NCBI GenBank assembly: GCA_037178855.1
Contig: JASJZC010000004.1
Location: forward strand, 6,014,001 to 6,078,000
Direction of reading: 5' to 3'
From: Oscheius sp. JU75
Lineage: Eukaryota; Nematoda; Chromadorea; Rhabditida; Rhabditidae
Length of the DNA stretch: 64,000 bases
Below, piece by piece: positions 11,906 through 24,622 of the stretch (the stretch's first letter is position 1; each line of letters opens with the position of its first letter). A program made the translations under genes and the position numbers. The notes under the pieces are model-generated. The model ran no database searches and was not told the origin of the DNA. It saw only the letters and a list, made by a program, of their open reading frames with translations.

Positions 11906-12607
11906 TTTTACCTCACCGCTCTCTTCAAAGAAGCAGTGAGAAGAACCGATGGAGATGTAACAGGTAGTCTATGAAACTTAATAGCCTACTACTGTTCCAT
12001 GCCCATTGTCTACTGTCTGATGTCTACTGTCTACCGTCAATTTAACTGTTCTTTGCCCCTTGTCTACTGACTGTTATTGTCCACTGTCCCTCGCAAAACC
12101 CACATGGTCTCTGAGGTAGTCAATCAGGAGAACGAAGTCGGCCAAGGCCTGTTCCGAGGACAGGTATCCGAGTCGGTCAGTGCTCGTATAGCTCTGATTC
12201 CCATAAGGCATGGTCTTTCCATAGTAGCGATGCTCGCAGAAGACTACAGCTGCTCCTAGCTCCGGGGCCAGATCCCACATGAAACCCTACAAATATTTTG
12301 AACTTAGAGGACTGTTCCTTACCGTATTCTCCGCAAACGCTTCGAGCTTCCCCTCGTTTCCAGTGTAGAAGAGGATCGGTCCTCCAGGAGTGTAGTCCTT
12401 GGTGTTGAGGAAGTATCTCATGGAGAAGATATCCGTGTTGGCAAAGGAGAAGTGGTCGACCGGGACACCATCCAGCCATTCCTCGGACCATTGATAGCCA
12501 TTTTTCAAGCCTTGAAGGCCAAATTTCTGTTGCGAGAAGACGACGGGATCGGTTAGGAGACGAGCCGAAACGGCTGTCGCCAGAAGAACTGGCCAGAGCA
12601 GTCGCAT
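9176..12607 (-). CDS. serine carboxypeptidase S28 family (lysosomal Pro-X carboxypeptidase-like)
   Basis: Exons in coding order: 12607-12323, 12286-12104, 10966-10793, 10757-10548, 10511-10361, 10324-10129, 10090-9992, 9386-9176. All joints keep frame and give 502 aa, normal for the family. The protein starts with a signal peptide ([15 protein letters not shown]), so I prefer the ATG at 12607 to the in-frame one at 12664. The nucleophile serine lies in GGSYGG (about residue 172), the acid in LDPWSGGG (Asp 438), and the histidine in GAHHYDLR (466 or 467). Members cleave after proline at C-terminal or N-terminal ends in lysosomes or secretions. C. elegans has a small family of these (pcp genes). 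Most introns are about 36 nt, but intron 2 (1,137 nt) and intron 7 (605 nt) are enlarged by two related insertions on the other strand. Confidence 0.93.
9405..9870 (+). repeat. duplicated element, copy A (intron 7 of the carboxypeptidase gene)
   Basis: A CT-rich block, an acceptor-like CTCCCAG followed by AAACCAA, a diverged coding-like middle, then a long matching tail and AATAAA at 9864-9869. The tail (about 9699-9830) closely matches 11249-11375 of copy B, including a shared AAGCTCTACTCGTCTACCAG. Both copies point the same way, antisense to the host gene. Confidence 0.7.
9494..9680 (+). pseudogene. decayed relative of the nested arginine-rich micro-gene
   Basis: The region matching the intact micro-gene at 11113-11238 has lost the start codon: AAACCAAG-ATG is replaced by AAACCAATTC. 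The C-terminal part is still alignable, reading [18 protein letters not shown] then TGA at 9678-9680, against DRRRRSGKK and YDEF in the intact copy. The middle has diverged beyond alignment by eye. It lies antisense in intron 7 of the carboxypeptidase gene. An ORF runs through it from 9306, but that includes the CT tract and is probably fortuitous. Confidence 0.45.
11113..11238 (+). CDS. arginine-rich micro-protein (41 aa), nested antisense in an intron
   Basis: The ORF starts [16 protein letters not shown] and ends ARRRAYDEF. It has 13 basic residues in 41, with runs RRR, RRRR and RRR, so it would bind nucleic acid or be protamine-like; that role is inference. The ATG is eight bases behind a CT-rich acceptor (CTCTCTCAG ending at 11104), which would suit trans-splicing, and AATAAA follows at 11408-11413. 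It lies wholly inside intron 2 of the carboxypeptidase gene on the opposite strand. A related but start-less copy lies in intron 7 of the same gene. Conservation of the transcript-like layout in both copies argues that a real small gene was duplicated. I do not recognise the family. Confidence 0.55.
   Translation: MPVSRRRSRSAAATAVAAVDRRRRSGKKTTQAARRRAYDEF
11408..11413 (+). terminator. poly(A) signal of the nested micro-gene
   Basis: AATAAA lies 170 bases after the micro-gene stop codon and at the equivalent place in the sister copy (9864-9869). Confidence 0.5.
11872..11901. repeat. (TC)n microsatellite
   Basis: An uninterrupted run of about 15 TC units within intron 2 of the carboxypeptidase gene. 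Confidence 0.9.
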
Positions 12608-15550
<2,943 letters not shown>

Positions 15551-16138
15551 CCGATTGTTACCTTTTGTTGTTTTTCAGTGCCTTAATTTTGATGAAATTT
15601 GAATAGTTATCCATTTGTTTTCTCTGAACGATGTCTTTGGCTCGGGGAAAGAAAGATGTAAACAAGTGCGGGGGAAGGCTGGCTTCTTTCATGGCTCCGA
15701 TCATCGGGTGCTCTTCTTGGTTCTTATTGGCTTGGGCTTTTTTTATTGACAGCTACCAAGCATTTTGATTTGTACGCTGTTTGAACCAGTTCGTCGCTCT
15801 CGTTTACTTCTGCACTAGTTTTGTCTTTTATGGTTCCCAGTACCACCCTCTTTCTGTTCGGCTCCTCTTTTCTGTTTATTACGATGTCGTCTCTTCCTTT
15901 CTCATCAGTTTCATATATTGTTCTCCGGTCTCTTCTGTTCGCTTCTATAACAGCTTCAACGGTTGGAAATTGAAACTGTCTATCAGCCTTCCGTTCTGCT
16001 CTAAAATGTTCTTCGAGGGGCGATATCTGTCAATGTTTTTCCTGTAAGTGGCTCGTACAGAGGGTTTTTGAGTGTTCCGTTTCGCCAATCGTCCTAAGCC
16101 TTCGAATCTTTTTGCCCACAACTCACAGTAGATTGCAG
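15551..16138. other. EF-1alpha 3' region, no gene seen
   Basis: Presumably the EF-1alpha 3' UTR followed by T-rich spacer. An 88-codon open frame at 15781-16047 lacks any recognisable domain. Confidence 0.45.
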
Positions 16139-16348
16139 ACATGCCGAAGGACGAACACTCGTAGTTTCTTCGAGGCCCTGAAGCAGCAGGTCGAATTCGT
16201 CAAAGGTGCCGGCCTGATCACGGACAATGTGTTCCAATGCAAGAAGTATTACCAGCCAATATGACCCTCATGCACATCTTTTCTCGTTCGTAATCGTTAC
16301 AGGGTCAAGGGCTCCGTCGAATCCCTTATTCGTCGAGGAGAATATTAG
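16139..16348 (+). other. possible 3' exons of a small unrecognised gene, or a gene fragment
   Basis: Two exon-like pieces, 16139-16245 and 16303-16348, join in frame across a 57-nt GT-AG intron. They encode a C terminus containing SFFEALKQQVEFVKGAGLIT and VKGSVESLIRRGEY, then TAG. The composition is protein-like and both splice sites are good (TTGCAG before, GTTACAG between). No start exon could be fixed; one candidate near 15985-16042 does not match in phase. It may be a retained gene fragment. Confidence 0.3.
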
Positions 16349-16623
16349 CGATGCGCGCTTTTTTTGCCCAAATTGGACCAGGGCGGAAATGCTGCTATCA
16401 GTAGTATGAGACCTGTCCTCCTATTTGTTGACTATATGGACATAAATTTGTTGACTGACCAAAACTTTTCAGAGAGACATAATTTGCAAAACACACGACA
16501 GTCCATAAAAGCGAACCAACAACTCTTTGTTCAAGACCTGCCTCCAAGCTTCAGAGAACAATCCTACCACGAATCTATGCCGTTCAGCTCATTAAAGCCC
16601 AGAGAAAGTAGAATTTATACCAT

Positions 16624-18256
16624 TCAAACAATACTCTTCTTCCTCAAAAGTTCTCTTTTCCACAAGGGGAGTGGTCTGTCTTTTGTTGCCGCTGCTGGTG
16701 TCTCTTCTGTATTTCCTAGAACGCGGGCTGTGTTGCTGAGAGTCCTGTAGTCTGTCCCGTAGTCGGCCCTTTTGAAAAGACGGTCCATTTCCTGTGGTTT
16801 TCCAGTAAAACTCCTTAAAGAACTGGACATACCTCGACCATTAGCTTCGTCCTATCGGCTACGAATCGTAGCTCCGGGCAATTAGCTCCAACAGCCTCGG
16901 AGAGTGACCTTCGAAGAGCATGCTTCTCTTGTTCCAGAGTCGATTGTACTTCCTCGTCTCTGACGCCGTCGCACAGCCAGTAGACGGAGGCCTCGGTGAA
17001 GGAGCTGTTGACTTTTATCTGGAAATAACAGCTTTGAAATGAGCTCCATTTCTCAAGTTATAGCAGGATTCGTTATGGTATTGCTCAGGTACAGTACAGG
17101 CGGATGGCTGAGTTTTTAACACACCATCATTTTTCCGTGAGAATAGGTTATATTTAAGGGATTTTTAACAAGAGAGCTTACATAAAGAGGTTTGGCCTCA
17201 AAGAGCTATGAGTCCTTCAAAAATCATCGTCGAACCCGGGGCATCTCCTGAAGATCAGCTTGTTTTCCATGGAATTTATAACAAAAATTCGACACGTTTT
17301 CGAGAGAATGCATGGAAAAGCTGATCTTCGGGTCACTCAAATTTTGCAATACCTTGAATACTCAGCCCCTTCACCAAGTATTCCATGCTATGATACTATA
17401 TTTTTTGCCCAAACCGATCTTGTTACAGTAGAAAATAGCCTACAGTATCAAACCCTCGTTCCTTCTGGATAAATAAGCTTTAACCGAGCCGCATACCGCT
17501 GGCTGACTATCCCTGTGATGGAGCTGACTAGCGCAGTTCCAGTATTTCACGGAAATTCAGCGCGGTATTTGATCCCATGGCTCAGTCCGTTAGCACTCCG
17601 ACTACAAATCAAACAACTCGGGTTCTATTCCCGCATGGGCTAGCCCTTTTTGTCCTTTGACGAAACCTATAAAAACGCGTTGAGAAAGTTTTTTTTTACA
17701 TCAGCAGTTAGTTGAAAAATTATTATTTTTTTTATACTATTTTCTTTTCCCGCGCCTCTTTCCGATTTGCGCGCCGAATTCAAACGGACCAGTATATGCT
17801 CGCTCTAAAAATTTATATCAGCCATTTTAACCCAAAAGCCAAGTAAAAAATACTTACCCTACTAAATTGAACCGCCAACTTGGCTACGTTCTCATTTCCT
17901 CCGGCAGCTTCCTCGATCTTCATGGCCAGGATCTGATTCAGCTGCTTCATCTTCTTCTCATCAAGCCTTCGCTGTTTTTGTCCCATTGAGGTCAACAGAA
18001 TTCTGTCTTCTAGCCTGAATTTATGCATTTTCCATACTACACAACAAAAAACGGACCCCAGATCGTATCCTAGCCTTCTTCCGGTCTCGCGTTGGAAATT
18101 CCTGCCCATGGCGACGTCGTAGCGCCAAACCTGACGCGGTAAGACCCCAAAACTCCCGTTGCGGCCAGTTTTTCGGGTCTTGTAGGACAGAAAATGCACG
18201 AAACGGGCCGAGGACGAGCTTGGTACGAAATGTTCAAAGTGTAGCCTTTGTAGCAT
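16624..18256 (-). CDS. RBFA: ribosome-binding factor A, mitochondrial (RBFA)
   Basis: Binds the small ribosomal subunit rRNA during assembly, here probably in mitochondria. Exons in coding order: 18256-18057, 18014-17858, 17018-16833, 16791-16624; all in frame, 236 aa. The first exon is basic and rich in Ser, Arg and aromatic residues, as in a mitochondrial presequence. The central domain reads KVNSSFTEASVYWLCDG, then an ALRRSL helix and CPELRFVADR, the usual RbfA strand-helix-strand pattern. The stretch after it, EEMDRLFKRADYG, parallels the human LDQLLAVADFG. Intron 3 (839 nt) contains a tRNA-like element and an inverted repeat. The start at 18256 is the longest in-frame choice and is less certain than the rest. 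Confidence 0.82.
17248..17331. repeat. imperfect inverted repeat in RBFA intron 3
   Basis: GAAGATCAGCTTGTTTTCCA on the left is matched in reverse complement by GGAAAAGCTGATCTTC on the right, about 45 bases apart. It could be a small fold-back element. Confidence 0.55.
17573..17642 (+). repeat. tRNA-like element in RBFA intron 3
   Basis: It contains an A-box-like TGGCTCAGTCCG and a B-box-like GGTTCTATTCCCGC, with CCCAT at the 5' end complementary to ATGGG at the 3' end. The anticodon stem does not pair and the D-stem is broken, so this is a degenerate tRNA or tRNA-derived repeat, not a working tRNA gene. Confidence 0.55.
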
Positions 18257-18445
18257 CTTAATTTCAAGAGGTTTGGTTCGGAATAGCGAGAAAAAAACGG
18301 AAAAAAATTGGCTAGAGTGGCCCGGAAAATACGCAAAAATATCAATAGAAAAACTTTATATCTACACGTACATCTTCTGGAAAATTTTCTTCGCGAGTTA
18401 GGGGACTTATAGTACAAATAGGCTGTCAGAAAAAAGAACTGGGGA

Positions 18446-21030
18446 CTAATGATCTCCGGAATCCATGTCGGCTGCGGCCCTATGGAGATAGCGAGCCCGA
18501 TTCTTCTCGATCATGTCCCATTTGCGGGTGACGTAGAGACGCTTCCAGTCGCCCGGGTTTGCTGTGAGCTAGAAAAGAAGAAAATTTAGACTTTTGTGAA
18601 GAGAGAAATAACTGATTTCAACCGTTTTAGCTTCAATATTTTGAGTAAAAATTTGTCGGTGCCTCCAGTCTTTCTTGGTAATAATTGAGGTACAGCTTTT
18701 CACTACAAGGATACGGTAAATGTAGAGTTTTAAATAAAAAAAAGGTAATTCGATCCTTTGAGACATGCTTCGAAGCAAGGAATGGATCTGTAATCTACCC
18801 GTTCAGGAAGCACACGCAATTTCAAAAAGGGTGATATTGAGAACATATTTACGGTTTCCAGGCTATCACGTGTGACAAAAACCTATCAGGCTATCAATTG
18901 TTCCAGTTGCTAAATTGACATGCCTTGTGAGTTGACGAAAAATGTTAAGAAGCGAATTGCTGCAGATTCAAAGACATGTATTACTTTAAAAGATGGGGAA
19001 ATGAAAATAACAGACCCGTTACAAGACAATTATCTGGTGGGCACTTTTCAAACACGTTATTCTGTGTCCAAACAAAACCGCAAAGAAATGAAGGAACTTG
19101 AAACAGCCCAGTCCTGGCAAATCTTCGTTTTAGACCTTACTTTCGTACAAAAACTTATTCCATTTCTGTTTCCCACAAATACAGTACTTAAATGGCGAAC
19201 AGTACAAAAAAGACTAACCTTTCCAGACGCGCTAGACGTCATCCCGGTCAGCTTTCCGGTCTTGATTCGTTCCACTGTTTCCTAAACATTCATCGTTAGT
19301 AAAGCTGCGCAAAAAAAAACGGTTACAAACCTTCGGATCCATGGTCTTCTCCAGATCCTGCCTAATTGAATAGAGCTGAATGGCCGGATGGGACTGTTTG
19401 ATGCGCATCGCTAGCTCGTCCATCCGTCTCGAGTCCATCTGTGTCTTTTTGGCCGGGCGGGCAGCAGGGGCTGCCTTGGCGTGTCGTTTGGCAGCTTCCA
19501 CAGCGTCCTGGTTCGTGATATTCGAGGTCGAGATGCTCAAATTGTTGGCGATGGTCCGACTGACGCGGACAGCAAAATCTTCGACCGGTTCCTCTTCGTT
19601 TTTGGCCACTATAGGCAGCCAATTCACGTGGATTACGGTAAAGGGGAGCACGAGGAACCAGAAGACGTCAGCGTACCAGCTCGAGCCTAGAAGGGCTACC
19701 CGGACATCGAGTGGGCGCCAGACTCGGATGCTTATGGGCTGGATTTGGGTCGAGACTTCCATTGGCCAGGTACTGAAAGTTTTGTTATTAACCCAATTAA
19801 TGATTCAAAAACCATATTTAGATGTTTTCGAGGAAGCCATTTGGCAAAAGTCGAACAGAGGATTTTTTAGCTGAATTAGTATGTCCACTCACTATAAAGG
19901 ATTTTTGGCCTTCAAGCAAAGTTTGAGTTTTTCTTAGTTCTAGCGAAAAAGTGGTGTATTGGTAAGAGCAGCCACTTCCAAAACGCACGGTTCGATCACC
20001 GTGGGTGACAAACTTTTTGATAGAATTGTAAAACGGTACCTGAATTTGAGGAGAGCCACTCGGCCATTGGTGATGGAGCTCTCGGGGAAGGCTAGAAGAG
20101 GCAGTTCTTCGCTCTCGACGTGACGACGAGCCTGACGGATAAACTCATTGCGTCCCTCCTTGAGTCCGAGGTCGTGGTAGCCAAAGCACCTGGAAAAGAA
20201 GAGGATTTTACAGGACCAATTCCTTCATAAATTAGGTTATAAATTATAATGAACATATTCTTTATTGCTAAAGCGCAATGGTGTCTGTCCGTCCTTATAC
20301 CTGTCACGGTGTCAGCACAAATGCGTGTCAACACTGATACCCAAAAATGCAAACAAAACATTTCATGTCAAGAGACAAGGGCGAGAATCAACCAGCGGTG
20401 CAAATTCTGTAAATAGGGAAGCGGCGAAGCCGCCCGTTATCAGTACTAAGCCAAGAGAAAAAGGCTGCGAAAGCGGAAAAACGTTAAAAAAAATCCAACT
20501 AACCATCGAAGAATAGACGGAATATCCCAGACGGACGGCAGGATGCAGGCCTGTACCATGTCGACGGCCAAATGATCCAGCGCGCTTACATGATTTGCGC
20601 ACATCACCTTCACTTTTGAGGCCCTGGAATCATTTATTTTGCAAAAAAAAAAGTAGACCAACCTGTGTCCACTTTGCCACACGACGACGCCGAGAAGAGT
20701 GCACATGATCCGGACAACGATGGCTCGCAGTTTTGTCGATTTTCGGAGCAGGCAGGCGACCAGAAAGGCATGCAGGCCGAGGAAAATGCGCACGGTCAGC
20801 ACCACGAGGCCTGGAAACTCAATTATTAGTTTTTACCACTGGGAAACAGTAACTTGAAGGCTAGAAAAAGCCTGGAAAAGAATCAAGATTGAAGTTCAAA
20901 AATTACAGTGGGAGACTAGAAAGACGGAAAACTGACCGATTGGGGCGTAGAGGACGAGAAGAAACTGGGTAAAGACTGACGGGGCCCGCTCGGTGTCGAA
21001 AATATCCTTGATGGCGACCGGCTCGCTCAT
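18446..21030 (-). CDS. AUP1: AUP1 homologue (lipid-droplet acyltransferase-like and CUE domain protein)
   Basis: AUP1 sits on lipid droplets and the ER membrane, and in animals links ER-associated degradation to ubiquitin enzymes. Exons in coding order: 21030-20937, 20810-20663, 20623-20504, 20189-20040, 19772-19331, 19281-19219, 18568-18446; all in frame, 379 aa. A hydrophobic N-terminal hairpin (FLLVLYAPIG ... RIFLGLHAFLVACLL) comes first. The acyltransferase H-x4-D motif is intact in NHVSALD (about residues 91-97). The segment LLKFSTWPMEVSTQIQPISI matches human AUP1 closely. A CUE domain spans about 287-332, split by an intron after MDPK. The C terminus (DWKRLYVTRKWDMIEKNRAR) corresponds to the G2-binding region. 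The ATG follows a CTTTCAG acceptor directly, suggesting trans-splicing. Confidence 0.92.
19946..20010 (+). repeat. tRNA-like element in AUP1 intron 4
   Basis: An A-box-like TGGTGTATTGGTAAGAGC is followed by a strong T-arm: CACGGT and ACCGTG pair around TCGATC. No clear acceptor stem is visible. It belongs with the other intronic tRNA-like elements. Confidence 0.55.
20268..20385. repeat. dispersed repeat, copy in AUP1 intron 3
   Basis: AAGCGCAATGGTGTCTGTCC here matches AAGCCCAATGGTGTTCGTCC near 52954, and CATTTCATGTCAAG here matches CATGGCATGTCAAG there. Both copies lie in introns of minus-strand genes. Confidence 0.5.
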
Positions 21031-22133
21031 CTGAAAGCTCTTTTTATCCGCGTAAAAATCGAAGTGGGTAACCCATTTGCATATTGACAAGGAGTGACGG
21101 AATTCAACTGGTGTAAGTACTCTTGGAACTAGGAATGCGATAGTTTTGCTTTGGAAATCACAAACAGTTCTAATTTTATCGTGCTGGAAGAAAATCTTCA
21201 GTGTGGGTACTCTTACTCTTACTCACGAAATCCCGCAAATTGTCAGAGACTGGCGGCTCCGTGTTGAAACTAACAGCAACCGGCAGAAAGCTCAAACCTA
21301 CTGCCATTTCGCATAGTTTAAGGAAGGAAACAATAGAAACTTTCAAGTGTTTTGAGTTGATAGTTGCAAAAGCACGAAAATAAACTGAAAACCCACTACA
21401 AACACTTGCGTAGCATGAGCTTATACAAAAAAGACTAAAGCTCCGCTATAGCCGTTGCCAAAGCTACGTACTTTCAGTTACGCGAAATTGCGAAAGTACG
21501 AAATTACAATGAATTTTCAAGAAAAGTTTTGTATGCAATTTCGCGTAGCTACTGTCAAGTTTTGGAAACGGCTATAGTTCCCACAATTTTAGATTATGTA
21601 GTATTCAACGTTTCAGACAGGCGCATATTTCTTGTGAGTTCCTTCTCAAATATATACCTGTACAACGGTCTTTTGTGACCATGAAAACGGGAGGTTGCCC
21701 ACTTCAAAGCTGCTTGATCCTAACCCTTTCGCAACAATTATAACCGCAATTTCCAGATATATGCGTAAGCCGTAAACTTTTCTCATTAAAACCGAGGTAA
21801 TACAGGCTGAAAAGAACAATTTATCAACGAGGGAATGTATCAACAACACAACAACAAAGTTATAGCATGAGAGGGCGCAAGAAAGGTATCACTAGACTTG
21901 GTTTTTTTGTTGCACAAACATTGTAAACGGGAAGGGGAACAAGGAAAATGATAGAAAAGAGATCACAGGAGGGAAACTACATGGAAAAGTTCACTTTTTT
22001 GAGGTCCAACAACTTTTATAGTATTTTGGGGTCAGAAAATTGCTAGTTTGAACTGATTGTAAGTGTAAAAGTTCTACGGGTACCCTACCATAAAATTAGG
22101 CAAAAATAATGGGAAAGTGCTAAGAAAATTGAC
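21031..22133. other. intergenic between AUP1 and a zinc-finger gene; holds a fold-back element
   Basis: No gene is supported. AT-rich, with one clear inverted-repeat element (21445-21578). The AUP1 promoter should lie near 21031-21200. Confidence 0.5.
21445..21578. mobile_element. MITE-like fold-back element
   Basis: The left arm starting GCTATAGCCGTTGCCAAAGC and the reverse complement of the right arm (CTATAGCCGTTTCCAAAAC) pair over about 45 bases with a few mismatches and one gap. Both inner arms share ACGCGAAATTGC. No coding capacity; target-site duplications are not clear. Confidence 0.7.
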
Positions 22134-24622
22134 CTAATTTAGGGGCAAGAATCGTCGGTTGCGAATCTGGACATCTGGGGCGAAGCGGTCGCGCCAGCTT
22201 TTGGCGGTTTTCTGTAAGATTTGTATTTGAAAAATGTTAGGAAAATGGAAATACCTCGGGAACAAGACGAGGTCCATTCGGCCCGTCGACTTTCTTGTAC
22301 CCGCGCGGGACGTCACCCTCACCAAAAAGACGAAGACGGGCCTCGTTAGACTCGAGTTGGCGGATCGTCTTTCGCTGCGTAACGAGCATGTCGCGGTGGA
22401 CGGTCTGTGGAAGAACGAAATCCTCGGTGGTGTAAATGGTCTCCTCGAATTCTGCGCCATCTTCCTCCGTGACGGTACGAAGGGCATTCGCAAGGTTCTG
22501 GGTATTCTCCACGACGACTTCTAAAACGAAAAAGGTATTGTGATGCCAGAGATATATTCACGATTGGTAATATCAGTTTTTCCTATTTCACGACCAGAGA
22601 TTCGCATTGAATTCAAACCAGACCATTCCCGATGTTCAGTTTCTTCAAAAATTCTTTCAGTTTTTAGCGAGTCCTCGTCAATTCAATTCAGTAGTCTTCT
22701 ATTATCTTTAGCAAATTTGTGAGCTTACTCCTGATGACTACTTTTTAGCCCTCATATGGTTGTTCGTTTATAGATAGCTACTTGGCTCCAAAGCAATAAT
22801 ATTTTATACTCGCAAGTTATTCTTTTCGGCTGACAAGTGTGAGTATTGATACTTTCAGTACACAGTTCAAATGACTGGCTCTTTTTGTAATTACTGAAGT
22901 AGGCCCAAAAATTTTGGCGTCAGAGGCGATGCCACTAGATTGCCATCTATCCTTTTAACAACATCTTGATGAAAAGAAGATCTATAACGACAACGATTGA
23001 AAACGACCCATAATTTTGTGCCTGTGCCTGACCGGAAACTTTGCGTCGGCTAGATCATTGTTTCAGGTATGTCTGGGGCAAAACAACTCGCTGACATTTT
23101 AAAAACCAACCTTCGGTAGATTCACCACCCTCCGTCGACAGAATAGCCTTGATCCTGTTGGCGTAATGTTCCGACATCTCGATGCTGGCCTCATTCGCCT
23201 AAATTTCGATTACTCTCTGTCAATAAAAAAAAGGAAGAGGGGACTGACATTTTTTGGTACACTTAGGCGGTTTACCTTGAGAACGGTGTTTCTGTCCGCA
23301 TAGAGTTTACGAGCTGCTGCTGGAGCGGCCTTCGTCGGTTCCTCATCCATTTTGGCCTTCTTGCCTTCGGTTTGGGGTGTTACTAAATGGCAATTTGGTT
23401 AGGAAGAGCGATAAAATGGTACCTGGAGTTGAAGCGAGACGTTTAGTCGGAGATTTGGCCGGAATGTCGCAGCCGTGGTAGGCGTAGAAGACGTTACCTT
23501 CCGTCCAAGTCGGCCACTCGTTCACGGGATTTAGGCAGGCGGAACGGCAGTTTTTCAGGGCAATCTCGTGGATTCGCCTGCAAATACGTACAATATAAAA
23601 GTAGTCTAGCAACCAGTCTGCTCAAAATTTTCATAGATCAGCAGAGATATGTTCTACTTATCCTGTCCAATTGTCTCTGCATATTCTATCCCTAATAGTC
23701 CACCCTTCTACAGACATCCTTCCTTCTGCAGACCCTGCGAAGGTAACAGAGGGAGTCTCTATTTCTCGTATTGTCCCTAGCATACCACGCACCTCTAATC
23801 TAGTCCATCTGTCTCTGTCAACTCGTCAGAAATCGAAATGTTGAGAGTAGGGATATTCTTCTGACTGTCATTCTATCTTCTATTTTACTGGCTTTAGTTG
23901 CCATTTTTTCTGAATCTTGTCTTCTCTCAGCTCTTGTGGTCAAACCATTCTTATCCTGTCAGTCTGTCTCCGTCAACTTCTCCCGCACTTATTCTGTTCT
24001 GTCTCTTACACCTGTCCGTTCTAAGTCTGTCACTCGTTTATTTTCCCTAACAGTCAATTTCTGGTACATAGCCTCGTAAAATACCGGTCAAACTACAAAA
24101 ATAACTAAAAATGACAAAGAAACTTGCTTAAGATAGAAATGAGCCAGCGGTTCCACCTGAAGATGTCGCTTGAATCCACTCAACGTCTTGTAGCCATATG
24201 TGCAACGTCGACAGAATGGGCATGTAATTCCCTTGTCTTGGAGCATCTAAATTTATTGAATTTGCCATTCGAAAATTTGTAAAAACTCACATTCCGGACC
24301 TGTTTGTCGTCCTTGCCCTTGGCAGCATGATCGGAAAGGTGTTTGTGCATCTCGTGAACGCTGAGACAGCGGAAGAGACAGACTGAACATTCCCAGGGAG
24401 AGCTCTTCTTGACCGGGGTCGTCGGGCTGTTCGAAGGAACGTGAATCGGCATGCCGAAGCATTCGATGGCGGCCTTGTTGAAGTTGTACTTTCTGCAAAT
24501 GAGAGTTATGAGCTATACTGAGTTTTCCTCTATTTCAGTAGTTTCTTGGTCACATCATGATGTGATCGTTCAAACTTATAGGTCTTTTCCCATTTAGTAC
24601 GGATTTTAGACAGTGTTCTCAT
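22134..24622 (-). CDS. C2H2 zinc-finger protein, unrecognised (about 353 aa)
   Basis: Exons in coding order: 24622-24576, 24492-24291, 24246-24128, 23577-23423, 23382-23276, 23198-23111, 22520-22255, 22211-22134; all joints keep frame. Two C2H2-like fingers lie near the N terminus: CSVCLFRCLSVHEMHKHLSD-H and CPFCRRCTYGYKTLSGFKRH. A conserved-looking block follows with several Cys and aromatic residues (EWPTWTEGNVFYAYHGCDIP), then a charged C-terminal half. Intron 3 (23578-24127) must begin with GC: the cut AA|GCAAGT gives the only open joint and matches the known GC-donor consensus. The first exon is short and was chosen because it alone supplies an ATG and the right phase, so the start is tentative. 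A nuclear role is inferred from the fingers; I do not recognise the family. Confidence 0.75.

Noticed and set aside
17573-17642. Functional tRNA gene
   Set aside because: Anticodon arm and D-arm do not pair, and the anticodon position would be an unusual ACA; kept only as a tRNA-like repeat.
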